Program-made: the position numbers and the translations under genes | The notes under the pieces: model-generated | What the model was told of the DNA's origin: nothing | Seen by the model: the letters and a program-made list of their open reading frames with translations, nothing else | Databases searched by the model: none | Assembly: GCF_000143415.4 (NCBI RefSeq) | Contig: NW_003314261.1 | Location: forward strand, 4,752,691 to 4,816,690 | From: Selaginella moellendorffii | Taxonomy: Eukaryota > Streptophyta > Lycopodiopsida > Selaginellales > Selaginellaceae | Reading direction: 5' to 3' | Length of the DNA: 64,000 nucleotides | Shown: positions 10,588 to 21,383 of the stretch, one piece after another | Position numbering within the stretch: position 1 is the stretch's first letter | Layout: every line of letters starts with the position of its first letter

Positions 10588-13500
10588 ATGGCGGAGAGGG
10601 CCGCAGAGCTCGCGCGCACTGCCGCCGAGAGGCTGGAGTCGCCATTGCCCTGGGCGGTGAGTGCCTGCTCGGTAATGCATGGCGCCGGGGTGTCGATGCC
10701 GTCCTTGGATTTGGCGAAGGCCATGGTCGCCGACGTTCCATCGCCGCAGCTCATGCCCTTTGTGGATCAAAGCATTGCTTCCGGGCTCGTGTTCCCGATG
10801 CATATGCTATCGCTTCTCGCCGCCAAGTAAGTGTGATCGAGCTAAGAAATAGATTGTTTGTAGTTTCGCTACTAGCGAGTTCTCATTGCTCCAGTGATCT
10901 GGCTGACACTAGATTTTTCTTTCGAATGCAGGGTAATTCCAGTGCGCCAACAACAGCCAGAGACTTATATGATGTTCCTCAATCTCCTCGACACTTATGC
11001 TTTTACTCTTTCTCTGAGAACTACGGTCTCCAGTACTGAGAGGCAAGTTTTCTCTTTGTTTTTATCATGTTTTGACGAGAAGTGTTGAGCTTTTCTTCTT
11101 CTTTTTTTTCCCTTGCCTGTAGATCACTGAAGAGCATCCTAGAGATATTGGAGCTTCCTTTTAATGGCGACGCTCCGAAAGAACTTGGCACCGTGGCTGT
11201 ACAGTTTATACTAGCGCTGTGCTGCCGTCTTGTCGATGCAACAGCCGAGGATTGGTCTATGGCGTTGAGCTCTCCAAGTAAACCAGCTGGAAGTTATTTA
11301 ACAGTGAATGACTTTGACGATGATTTTGGAAGGAGACGACAGGAAGAGTCAGAGCAGGCGAGAGGTAACAGCTTGAGGGCCCTTGAGCTTGTCACCAATT
11401 TTCTCCATCACAAGAAAACCTCCGTACTGCTGAGGCTTGCTCGGAGAAACTTGTAAGTGCTTCACGTTTGCATTTGCTCCACGATTTTAATTTCTTGTTG
11501 CAGATCGGAGCAGTGGGGTTTGTTTGTCCAGAAGCTAAAGTTTCTCGAAGTGATTATACGCGATACGACGTTAGGAGCTCCAAGAGAAACCGGAGAGCTC
11601 TTTGCACGCTTAGCTGCTGCCATTCAGCAAGGCTTGGTCCAAGAACAAAGCAACCGTCGAGTTGTGTACAAGGTCTTGCTGGACACGAACACTTCCATGT
11701 CGGTGTTTGGAAACTATTGGGGAACTGGCCGTACAGCGCCGTGGCTTCCTTTCGATATTTTCATGGAGGACGCTTTGGAAGGAAGGAGAGTTCCCGCGTC
11801 TTCCACTGCAGAAGCTCTTGCAGGTATTCTTCTTTTTGACATTTTCGTTCTTGGCAAACCATAAGTTGTCTTGTGATGTCAGATTTAATCAAGTCACTTC
11901 GGGCAGTTCAAGGTGCTTCGTGGCATGATGTATTCTTGGGGCTCTGGATTGCGGGTCTTCGGCACGTAAACCGGGTAAGATTTTCCGTCTTATTGCTCGC
12001 GTGCCTCTATCATAACAAGCCGCAACTTACAGGAACGCGAACATGTTGAAGGGCCAAGACCGCACGTAGAGTCTCGGCTTTGCATGTTATTATCTATTGT
12101 CCCGTTAGCTTCAGCAGCTGTTATAGAGGAGGAAGAAAACTCTCAGCAGTACAATATCTCGCGGGTTGACGATAGTGAAAGAGGTCGCCGAGCAGCGTTT
12201 GTTTCAAGCTTACAAGTTCTTGGCCAGTTTGAAGGTCTACTCTGCCCGCCACCGATTGCCGTTCCCGCAGCTAATCAGGCTGCCATGAAAGCATCGGCAT
12301 TCGTTGCGGGGATTAAGACAACTCGCGACGGTTATGTCCCTGCCGATGGAAGCACCAAAGCAGGTAACTGTTTTATTTATTTGTGTGTCTTCTTTGAGTA
12401 TCTCATCGACATAAGTTTGCAGTGGGAAACATGAGGCACCTTATCGTCGAGATTTGTATATCCAGAGGTCTTCTAGATGCCTCCGCTTATCTCTGGCCTG
12501 GTTATGCCGTAGCTATACCGCTTTCGGGATCATCCCAGTCATCGCCATGGGCTGCTTTTATGGAGGGGTCGTCCTTGGCTGGGCCGTTGAAGGGTGCGCT
12601 GATAAATACTCCTGCATCCAGGTATGATATTGCAATCTGTATGCTGGTCTTAACTTGGAGCACTACATCAAAGTGTAGCAGAACTTGAGAAGGTATATCA
12701 GATAGCTATAAACGGTGCGGAAAATGAGAGAGTTGCTGCGGCAAGTGTTCTCTGCGGGGCCTCGCTCGTGAGAAGCTGGAGCATCCAGGTAATTGTCTTT
12801 TCTCTATGTCTATGCTGTTTTTTCATTTACCGTGTCTTTTGTAGGAACATGCGGTCCGATTAGCTGTTCGTTTAGTGTCTCCTCCAGTTCCAGCTGAAAG
12901 TAGATCTGGTCATCCCTTGATGAATTATTCCTCCATGCTTTTAGCTGCTTTGGGGGCCCTGACAGAAGTGGATGCAGTTCACGTACTGTCGCTGTATGGG
13001 ATGGTAATGTTTGATAAATATCAGCTGGTCTTGTCGTAACTTATTTTTTAAAAATGCTTGCAGTTTCCAGAACTAGCGGCTGCCTTGCTGCCAATATGTG
13101 AGGTATTTGGTTCCGCGACACCGGCACCTCAAAGCACGGGGGAAGAGGTATCTCCTCATATGGTATTTTCGGTGGCGTTTCTCCTCCTCCTCCGGCTGTG
13201 GAAGTTTCATCGGCCTCCACTTGAGCATCGGCTACTTGGTTTTGAGTCTCCTCTTGGAGGAGATTTAAGCTTGGACTATATCCTTCAACTTCGGAACTTG
13301 GCGTTATCTTCGCAAGGCACCCAGCCTGTGCATCATGTGAAGCTAGATTCCTTTCCAAAGCTCAAGGCGTGGTACACACAGAACCAAGCATGCGTTGCGT
13401 CTACTCTTTCCGGGCTCTCTGGATCGGGCAATCCAGTGCATCAAAACGCTGACAGGCTCCTGAATATGATGTTTAAGAGAATCAAAGCGGCTGCTCCTGA

Positions 13501-15036
13501 TGAGACGTCAGCTCGACCCATGCTTCCAGCATGGGAGATCATGACCTCTGTGCCTTTCGTACTAGACGCGGTACTTACAGCCTGCGGCCATGGGAGACTG
13601 TCATCCAAAGATCTAACTACAGGTTCGTTTCGTTAAACTTGCTATGGTTTTAATTTTTCGTATTTCCAATCATGCAGGACTTCGGGACCTCGTAGATTTT
13701 CTTCCAGCTTCCATAGCTACCATTGTCAGCTACTTCACAGCAGAGGTGACTCGCGGTTTATGGAAATATGCTTCTATGAATGGAAATGATTGGCCTAGTC
13801 CAGCTGCCAACCTTCTCTCCGTCGAAGCTGAGATAAAAGAGATCCTTGCAGCTACTGGAGTGCAAGTGCCTAATCTTGTTACAGGTAAGAAAGCTTCTAA
13901 CAGTTTCATTGATGTATCTAACAACCTCTTCTCTTTTGTTTTTGCAAGGCTCGCTGGGTGGCAATGCTCCAGTGTCACTTCCGTTACCGCTCGCAGCATT
14001 TCTAAGCCTGACAATAACTTTCAGGCAGGATAAGTCCTCGGAACTAGTTCTCGGCGTCGCTGGGCCAGCTCTCGAGAGCACAGCAGGAGGCAGCCCGTGG
14101 CCGAGCATGCCAGTGGTAGCAGCACTCTGGGCTCAAAAGGTGAAACGGTGGCACAGCTTCATCGTCTTCGGTGCCTCTCGCACCGTGTTCAAGCAGGACA
14201 AGAACGCAGTGAAGCAGCTGCTCCGGAGCTGCTTCGCGGTGACAACCGGAACCACGGGAACCCTGATGTCCAAGCTCCAAGTTCACGGTGGCGTTGGAGC
14301 TCTCCTTGGACACGGTGGTATGCAAGGCGGCCAGTATCCACTGGCACCAGGAATCCTCTACCTGGGAATCTATCCGGCCCTTCACGAGATCATGTTCGTC
14401 ACGGACGAGATTCTGTTCCTGGTGGTGAAAGCCGCGCGGGACCTCACAGCAGCCAAAGGAACGACGTCAAAAATTTCGTGCGCGAGCGCCATGTCTCGGG
14501 TGTTCCAGGCATCGACTCTGGGAGCAAGCTTACTTCACATCTCGGGCGGCTCGACTCTTGTCCAGACACTCTACTCGGAGAGTCTACCTGCGTGGTTTCT
14601 AGCTGGTGGTAATCCGGAAGAAAGCTCCTCCTCCACCAGCAGCGGCAGCGGTGATGGAAGCCTGGTAGAAGGCTACGCAGTGGCACACTTTGCTCTGCTC
14701 TCCGGCGCTCTTGTCTGGGGGATCTCGTCCACTTCCACCAAGACCTCGCACAGGACTCGACGCCGCCGAGTTCTCGGCTCTCATATGGAGTTCCTGGCAT
14801 CGGCCTTGGATGGAAAGATTGCTCTCGGTTGCGGCCGCGCTACGTGGAAGGCCTACTTGACGGGATTCATAGCACTGCTCGTGAGCTCCACTCCAAACTG
14901 GATCCTCGACGTCAAGCTCGACGTTTTGAAGCGGCTGGCGAGGGGACTGAGGCTGTGGCACGAGCAGGAACTGGCGGTGGCTTTGCTCGAGCGAGGAGGC
15001 CCCGCAGCAATGGGACCAGCGGCGGAGCTGGCTTGA
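10588..15036 (+). CDS. MED33: Mediator complex subunit 33 (REF4/RFR1-like)
   Basis: A long gene with many short introns, ATG at 10588 (MAERAAELARTAAERLESPL). MED33 is a plant-specific tail subunit of Mediator; Arabidopsis MED33A/B (RFR1/REF4) restrain phenylpropanoid biosynthesis. Family landmarks are the opening PLPWAVSACSVMHGAGVSMP, the exon junction LLAAK-VIPVRQQQPETYMMFL, the block NFLHHKKTSVLLRLARRNL with SEQWGLFVQKLKFLE, the Gly/Ala-rich helices of the C-terminal half, and the ending ALLERGGPAAMGPAAELA, near-diagnostic for MED33. The last coding exon alone spans over 1 kb. No obvious frame break was seen, though not every splice site was resolved. Total length is in the range of 1,200-1,300 aa, as in the family. 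Confidence 0.88.
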
Positions 15037-15309
15037 GAGGAACAACAGTTAAATCGGTGAAATCTCATGCTACTATACCATGGATGGTCTGGCGTTCGAT
15101 ATCTATATATGTAAGTTAAATATAATTTGTATACTACCACATTTTCAGGATGCTTCGTAACCATGAGAAAAAAAAATCTGATGTATATATTAGCAATTAC
15201 CTTATTCATGTTCCACTTTAATGCAGCAATTCGTACGGAAGTATGAATTAAAATAATCGTTTTCACAAAATGCCAAGTAGCCCTAATTGTTTTATTATTT
15301 TCTCTAGCT

Positions 15310-16528
15310 ATGGCCGAAGCCATCGAGCACAGCGTGGTGGAGACGAATGGTATCTGCATCCATGTCGCGCAGCTAGGATCAGGTAGCTTCAATTTTCTTT
15401 GATCAACATTTATCGATTCGATCGTGCGACTGTGACAAAAATCAGGGCCAGCGGTGCTGCTGCTCCATGGCTTCCCCGAGATTTGGTACTCGTGGCGCTA
15501 CCAAATGCCCGCCTTGGCAGCCGCTGGCTACCGCGCCATCGCTCCCGACCTGCGTGGCTATGGCCAATCCGATGCGCCGCTTGGAATCCAACACTACACT
15601 GTGTTTGACGTCGTGGGCGACCTCGTTGGCCTCTTGGATTTCCTCCAGCAAGACCAGGTAGCGTGGAGAAGCAAGGTTTTGGTTTTCCTGTGGCATGTGT
15701 TGCAGCGAATTTTTTTTTTTCTGGTAGGCTGTTCTCGTCGGCCACGATTGGGGCGCGATCATCGCGTGGAACTTTTGCATGCTAAGGCCGGAGAGGGTCA
15801 AGGGGATCGTGGCTCTCAGCGTTCCTTTCTCGCCGAGAAATCCACACATAAGTCCCGTCCAGCGCTTTGAGAAGCTGATTGGAGAAGGATTCTACTACTG
15901 CCGCTTCCAGGTATCGCTCCCCCAGGTTTTCTTCTTCTCCGATCAAAACAGTGACAAGAATCCCAGGAACCTGGTAGGGCCGAGGCTGATTTTGCTCGTC
16001 ATGGAACCAAGGCAGTGCTCAAAACTTTGCTGGGATCATCCGGGAGAGGAATGATAGCTCCAAAAGACAAGGAACTCTTTGACATTTTCAGAGTCCCGGA
16101 TAAGCTACCACCGTGGTTAACCGAGGAAGACATCGAGTACTACGCTCTCCAGTTCGAGAAATCGGGATTCACACCACCACTAAATTACTACAGAGCCACG
16201 GACTTGTAAGTCACGAAGATCTCTTTCGCGTCGTGGAAAAAAAGAAGAGCTGGTGTTTACGTGCAGATCGTGGAGGCTTTCGTCTCCGTGGACAGGAGCT
16301 CGCATCCAAACTCCAGCGATTTTCATCACTGGAGACAAGGACGTGGTTTACGGCTTCCCTGGAACCAAAGAGTTCATTCACAGCGACAAGTTCCGCAAGT
16401 TCGTTCCAAATCTCCGGGGAGTTACTGTCGTTCCAGGCGCTGGCCATTTCATCCAGCAGCAAAAGCATGCCGAGGTGAACGAGCTTATCCTGCGCTTTCT
16501 CGCGTCAATCCTTCCGTCTAGACTATGA
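15310..16528 (+). CDS. Soluble epoxide hydrolase (alpha/beta-hydrolase fold)
   Basis: ATG at 15310 (MAEAIEHSVVETNGICIHVA), five coding exons. Plant sEH hydrolyses epoxides of fatty acids to diols (cutin synthesis, defence). Motifs seen: the oxyanion element LLLHGFPEIWYSWRYQ; the nucleophile elbow VLVGHDWGAIIAW with catalytic Asp; lid tyrosines in EGFYYCRFQ and LNYYRATDL; the acid region IFITGDKDVVYGFPG; and the catalytic His in VPGAGHFIQQQ. Exon joins that restore frame are FYYCRFQ to EPGRAEADFA (after about 15966) and ATDL to SWRLSSPW (intron about 16207-16264). All catalytic residues are present, so it is probably functional. A decayed copy lies at 19165-19857, beyond the kinase gene. Confidence 0.93.
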
Positions 16529-16708
16529 TCCAGGCGAGTACCACAAGAATAACGCTACAGAGTTAGTGAGTACTTACAGCATCATGTTCGTCCTATGAAG
16601 AACCCTAAAAAGATATGTTTTTCTATATTGAGGTGGTGATAGCCTTTTAATGTATAAAAAAGATCCTCATTTTTTTTTCCATAGGTTTTTTTTTTTTTCT
16701 TTCAGGCA

Positions 16709-17704
16709 ATGTGGATCCGAACGAGGACCAGGGCTGAAGCTGTGGAGATGGAGAGGGAAAAGAAACGACGCAAACTTGTGCATCAAGGTGACGTAGAAAC
16801 GAAGCCCAGCGCTTCAGAGCGACGCTACGAGTTGGGGTCTCTCCTGGGCTGTGGAAGAGGCGGTGTGGTTTTCAAGGCTACGAGGAGGAGCGATGGCCAA
16901 GAGTTCGCAATCAAGACCGTGAGTGGCGGCGGCTCCAAAGAGGCGCTTGTGATGCTCAAAGCCGGGGACAGGGTGAACGACGGTGTCATGAAGGTCCCCA
17001 AACTCTCATTGTAGAGGTAAGCTTTTACATTTTAATCATATTGAAGTTATTGTCTAAACCCAAGCTTCATTACGATGCAAAACGCGGCGAAGGTGGTAAC
17101 CCTAAGACCCACATCGTCATGGAACTGTGCGCCTGCAGCCTCGACCTGGGTGTGAAGTTCGCGGAGCCAACCACGGCGAGGATATTCTTTACGGTCGCCA
17201 AGGGCCTCCGGGAGATCCATAGAAACGGGGTCATCCACTGCGACATCAAGCCCGCCAACATTCTCCTCAGCCGGGAGCTCGACGCAAAGTTGGCGGACTT
17301 TGGCCTGGCTTGCGACGCTCACAAGCCGTGGGAGATGGATTTTGTTGGAACCCCCGCTCCCGAGGTTATGTTTGATGGGATCTACACGCCAGCAGCGGAT
17401 GTTTGGAGCTTGGGCATGACGCTGCGGTACGCCTTGCTCGGGAAGCTGCGCCATTTGAGCAGCGATGCCGATGCGACGCCGTTTGTGGATGATGAAAGAG
17501 ATGGTGGAGAAAAGGGAGACGTATTTCCTGGACTGCGATGAGATTGAGCTTGCGAATATGTCCATCGAAGTGATTGATCTTCTGCACAGGATGTTAGCGT
17601 TTGATCCGGAAGAGCGCATCACTTTGGATGAGGTTGTTTGCCATCCTTGGTTTCATATCCATGAGGAATGGAATCTGCACAAAACTCTATTGTCGAAAAA
17701 ATGA
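16709..17704 (+). pseudogene. Ser/Thr protein kinase with two frame breaks
   Basis: Kinase subdomains are clear but not in one frame. From ATG 16709: Gly-rich loop LGSLLGCGRGGVVFKA and EFAIKTV (ATP-binding Lys). After a probable 1-nt frame change inside a GGGG run near 16970, the sequence would read GPQTLIVEV up to a GT donor near 17016. The exon from about 17041 gives THIVMELCACSLD, catalytic loop VIHCDIKPANILL (HCD instead of HRD), LADFGLACD, GTPAPEVMFDG (shortened from the usual GTPxYMAPEV) and DVWSLGMTL. Near 17460 the frame changes again to reach MKEMVEKRETYFLDCDEIE and the subdomain XI motif DPEERITLDEVVCHPWF. Either this is a young pseudogene or the assembly carries two indels. The missing residues before APEV and the non-RD loop favour loss of function. 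Family is not resolved. Confidence 0.7.
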
Positions 17705-19164
17705 GTGATGTTCTTTTATCCAAAAAACTATTTGAAATATAGTTTAATATTAAACAAAATGAGGTTAACAAAAGTTTGGTAGCTAGATCTTCCAACGCCA
17801 ACTTGGAGTGTCTCTTGAAGCATCGAAACATGAAATATATCTCTCGGATCGATCAGTATCGAAACTCCACTCCTCCCAAAAAAAAAATCTCGCTCCTTTT
17901 TTCTCCTCTCGAGTGCTCGGCAAACCAATCAAGAACACACGACACGAAACACACTGGATCTTTTACATTGTCTCGTTGCACGCGTAAGTTCCAGGACAAA
18001 TTTTTTGTCTTCGTTAAAGAGAGCAAGCGATCTGGAAAACACAGGGCAGGGTGTCTAAAGTGGAGAGTTAGGCACAATTGATTTTGTTCCAGTGGCACAA
18101 AATGGTCCATCTTTATAGAGAGTTTAAAAAAGAGACCTTATTATTTTGTTTGCCTAAATTGCCCGCAATGCTACGCAGGTTGGCAAGGTGAACCATTGAC
18201 CCTTCCAAATATTATCTATCAAATCTATCAAGGCTTGCAATTAGCTAGATCATCACAAGTCGAACGCTCCAACCGTGAAGATTAAGGGCACATACTGGCT
18301 TGCTCTACAATCATCCGTCACCACCCAGAAGGAGGCAGCAGTGCATTTTAAAGATCAAGAAGCAATCTAGTAACGGAAAACTCCCACTGGACGAGCGTCA
18401 ACAGCCCCTTGGTTGCCACAGCATACATCGGGATGGGGTTTGCAACCAATCTACGACTCCAAGATCAAGAAGATGCTGGACATGGTGGTGGGGTGGAACA
18501 CACACTGTCAAGCAACGTACCTCAAGCTGGAACCGGGCGCAGTAAGCACAAGCGAGGAGGTGAGGCGTTCAGTTTCAAGGAAAACAATTGGAAGTGTGCC
18601 CCAGCCCCGGATCCTGGGACACAGGTCTAGGCAAAAATCTGGAAGTTGAACTCGTGCAACTTGTGAGAGGAGGAAAGTGTTCTTTCTAGCCACACTCCAC
18701 TGTTCCTAGCAGAGAGAGAAGCTATGTTTGTAACACACTGGACAAAGTTTAGCAAAAGGAAGAATTAGTGATTGATTAAAATTGTTAGTTATTTATTAGA
18801 TTTGAGTTGAAATTATATCAATCATTGATAATTCTTATTATTTTTGTCTTGTTATATCTTACTTTAGATAGATACATTCATGAAAGATCAGTCAATGTGT
18901 TAAAGGTGGGCAGCTGTGTGAATAGAGTTCTTGGCTACAAACACACAGCCCATTACATGCAAGTAATGGGAAATCCACCGCCAAAAGAAATGGTGGTGGA
19001 TTTCCCATTACTTGCATGGCGACATCGTGAACATGTCTCCAACTTCTTTTTGACCCTGACTTTGGGTGAGGATCGCAAAGATAAAAGGATATGGTACTAT
19101 TGAAAAGTGAAATCAATTGTATAGTGTAAACTGATGCAAGCTAATCCACAAATGCTTCACTCAC
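17705..19164. other. Intergenic stretch with one fold-back repeat
   Basis: About 1.4 kb without a supportable gene. Short overlapping ORFs at 18300-18650 have no recognisable motif and lie in competing frames, so they are not called. The only structured element is the inverted repeat at 18956-19018. Confidence 0.5.
18956..19018. repeat. Near-perfect inverted repeat, 28-nt arms, 7-nt loop
   Basis: The left arm 18956-18983 starts CATGCAAGTAATGGG; the right arm 18991-19018 is its reverse complement with one mismatch over 28 nt. The loop is AAAGAAA. A transcript of either strand would fold into a tight hairpin. No flanking terminal repeats or target-site duplication were obvious. Confidence 0.9.
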
Positions 19165-19857
19165 TCGATAGTGGTGTTGCTGCTCCATGGCTGGCCCGCT
19201 TTGGCTATGGCAACACTAACGGTGTTTGACGACCTCGTTGGCTTTCCTATGTCTTTTGGTTCCTCGATCAGGTTGTTCTTGTCGGCCACGATTGGGGAGC
19301 GATCATCGCGTGGACCCGTCCAGCGCCGGTTGGAAAAGAATTCTATCTCTCACATTTTCTTCTTCTCTTATCAAAACACAAAAAAAACTTTGCTGGGATC
19401 GTCCCGGAGAGGAATGATTGCTCCAAAAGACAGCGCTTTGACGGGAGAGGAACACATCACTTACTACGCTCTCCAGCACGAGAAATCGGGATTCACACCA
19501 CCACTAGATTACTACAGAGCCACAGACTAGTCACGATCCACTTTGAGATCACTTTCGCTGCCATGGGAAAAAAAAAAGAAGGAAAAAAAGCTGATGTTTA
19601 CGTGCAGATCGTGGAGGCCTTCATCTCCATGGACAGGAGCTCGCATCCAAACTCCAGCGACACAAGGACGTGGTTTACGGCTTCCCTGGAACCAAGGAGT
19701 TCATGCACAGCAACAATCTTCGCAAATTCGTTCCAAATCTCCGGTAAGTTACTGTCGTTCCAGGCGCTGGCCATTTCATCCAGCAAAGGTGAACGAGCTC
19801 ATCCTGCATCGATTCTTCCGTCTAGACTATGATCCCGGCGACTGGCACAAAGAGTAA
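19165..19857 (+). pseudogene. Decayed epoxide hydrolase copy
   Basis: A shrunken relative of the gene at 15310. Recognisable blocks in the same order: VVLLLHGWPA (oxyanion region), TVFDDLVGF, VLVGHDWGAIIAW (in a shifted frame near 19273-19320), SRRGMIAPKD, HITYYALQHEKSGFTPPLDY with YYRATD, then SWRPSSPWTGARIQTPA and a 3' end matching the parent tail near 19826. Large internal deletions, a stop straight after ATD and frame changes show it is not translated as an enzyme. Even the first bases of the 3' UTR match (GAGTTAGCGAGTACTTC against GAGTTAGTGAGTACTTA), so it arose by genomic duplication rather than by capture of one exon. Confidence 0.9.
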
Positions 19858-19917
19858 CGCGTGAATTATTCGATCAATCCTTGTATGTACATAGAGTTAG
19901 CGAGTACTTCTCTCGAC

Positions 19918-21383
19918 TTATCTTCCCAGTAGCCTCCGGCCTCTTTCGTTGGCACCCCTGACACGGCTGCCAAGCTCGCCAACATCGTCCTCGACGTGAC
20001 CGAGAGCATCGGTTTGGCTGCAAATCCAGTAGATAAAAGAGCATAAGTTCGGAAAGCATAGAAGCTAGTTTGCTACTCACCGTCCTATCTCCGATCCCAT
20101 GTCTATAGTCATCTCTTTGAGCTGGCCAAGAACGTTGCTCAAGTCTGACAGCGCTTCGTCCTGCTTCGCAAACTCATTCTACAAACGCAAACGGTGAGGT
20201 GAGCATCAAATCGACAAAGGACGAACAAACCGTGATGCGAGTCTGAGCTTGAGATCCCGACGAGTCGGCAACGGCTGCCGTGTGGCGAGTCTTGCCTTTG
20301 GAGTTACTCCGGTTCAATCCCAAAGCGGCTCTTTGCTCCATACCGTAGGCTTTTCTCTTGAACGAATCTCCTGTTGATTTTCCATCCGCGATTTTAGCAA
20401 ACGGTAGCAGCCATGAAATAAAGCTCTTACCTCGAGAAAGCATCGGTCCCGTTATGTTGCGAGCCTTCTTTGGCTTCCAGGTCTTCGAAAAGAGGCCTCC
20501 AAGACTGCCGAGGAGCTTCTCACCCTGGAATCCAAAGAAAATTTCAAGACTGATGGCTAAGAGAAATCAAGATAGAAGTCATACTGACCCGGCTAAGTGC
20601 GTGATCGATGTCTACAGCAGTTTCGTGAGTGCGAGTAATCTGGTGACCCTGCTCGTGAAGCATCACCGACGTATTCGTAGCGCTCTCCTTGATCTCCTCG
20701 GCAAGCTTGAGAGCTTTGTAAGTGGCAACCGTGGTCTCCTCGGCCTTTTGAACGGCGTAATCTTCCAGCTCCTGCACGCTCTCGCCCTCCAGAGAATCGC
20801 CAGCTTTGATGCCCCTCACGATCCGAGCCTGCGTGAATTTCCTCTGCTCGTTCTGGATGACAGCGCTGGTGGATCCATCCTCCTCAAACAAAAGCTGCCG
20901 GTTGTGGTTGTTGTTGCCTCCCATGAGATTCCTGGATCGCGGCTTCACCAAGTTACCCACGTCGTCGGACATGGTGGAGAGCTTCTCCTTGACTCTGTCC
21001 CTGCGCCTCTGCTTGGCCTCGTCACTGTGCTTGGTCGCCGCTCCATCGCTTCGGCCGTGCTCCTTGGGTGGCGATGGCGAAGCAGTAGAAGCAGCAGTAG
21101 CAGCCGGCCGGCGTGAATTCTCGTGCCTCTTGTTCCACATCCCTTCGTCGTCAAAAGGGTTGCTCTTTGGCTCTTCCTTAGACTTCCTTGGCTCTTCGTT
21201 GGACTTTTCACTAGATTTAAACGTAACCTTTCGGGGCCGCTGCTGCTGCTCAATCTCGTCGCCATCGAAAGGATTTCTATACGGCGCACTGGCAGGAGGC
21301 GGCGATGGCTCCTCCTCGGAATCGAATGGATTTCTCGCCGACAATGGCGCCATCCCGCCCCGACTTGCCCTCCTCTGCACCAT
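19918..21383 (-). CDS. SNAP33-like Qb+Qc SNARE
   Basis: ATG at 21383 (MVQRRASRGGMAPLSARNPF); five coding exons ending TGTCAGGGGTGCC...TAA at 19918-19920. SNAP25-type proteins give two SNARE helices to fusion complexes at the plasma membrane and cell plate. The N-terminal half is charged and disordered with three NPF motifs (ARNPFD, YRNPFD, KSNPFD). The Qb helix is ESVQELEDYAVQKAEETTVA through MLHEQGHQITRTHETAVDID. The linker holds GPMLSRG and lacks a palmitoylated Cys cluster. The Qc helix is KQDEALSDLSNVLGQLKEMT through MGSEIG-RQTDALGHVEDDV, with the terminal ANERGRRLLGR seen in plant SNAP33 proteins. The join IG-RQTDALG across the last intron restores the zero-layer Gln. Assignment is firm. 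Confidence 0.94.

Noticed and set aside
18300-18650. Three overlapping small ORFs
   Set aside because: No motif, competing frames, and no splice context that unites them.
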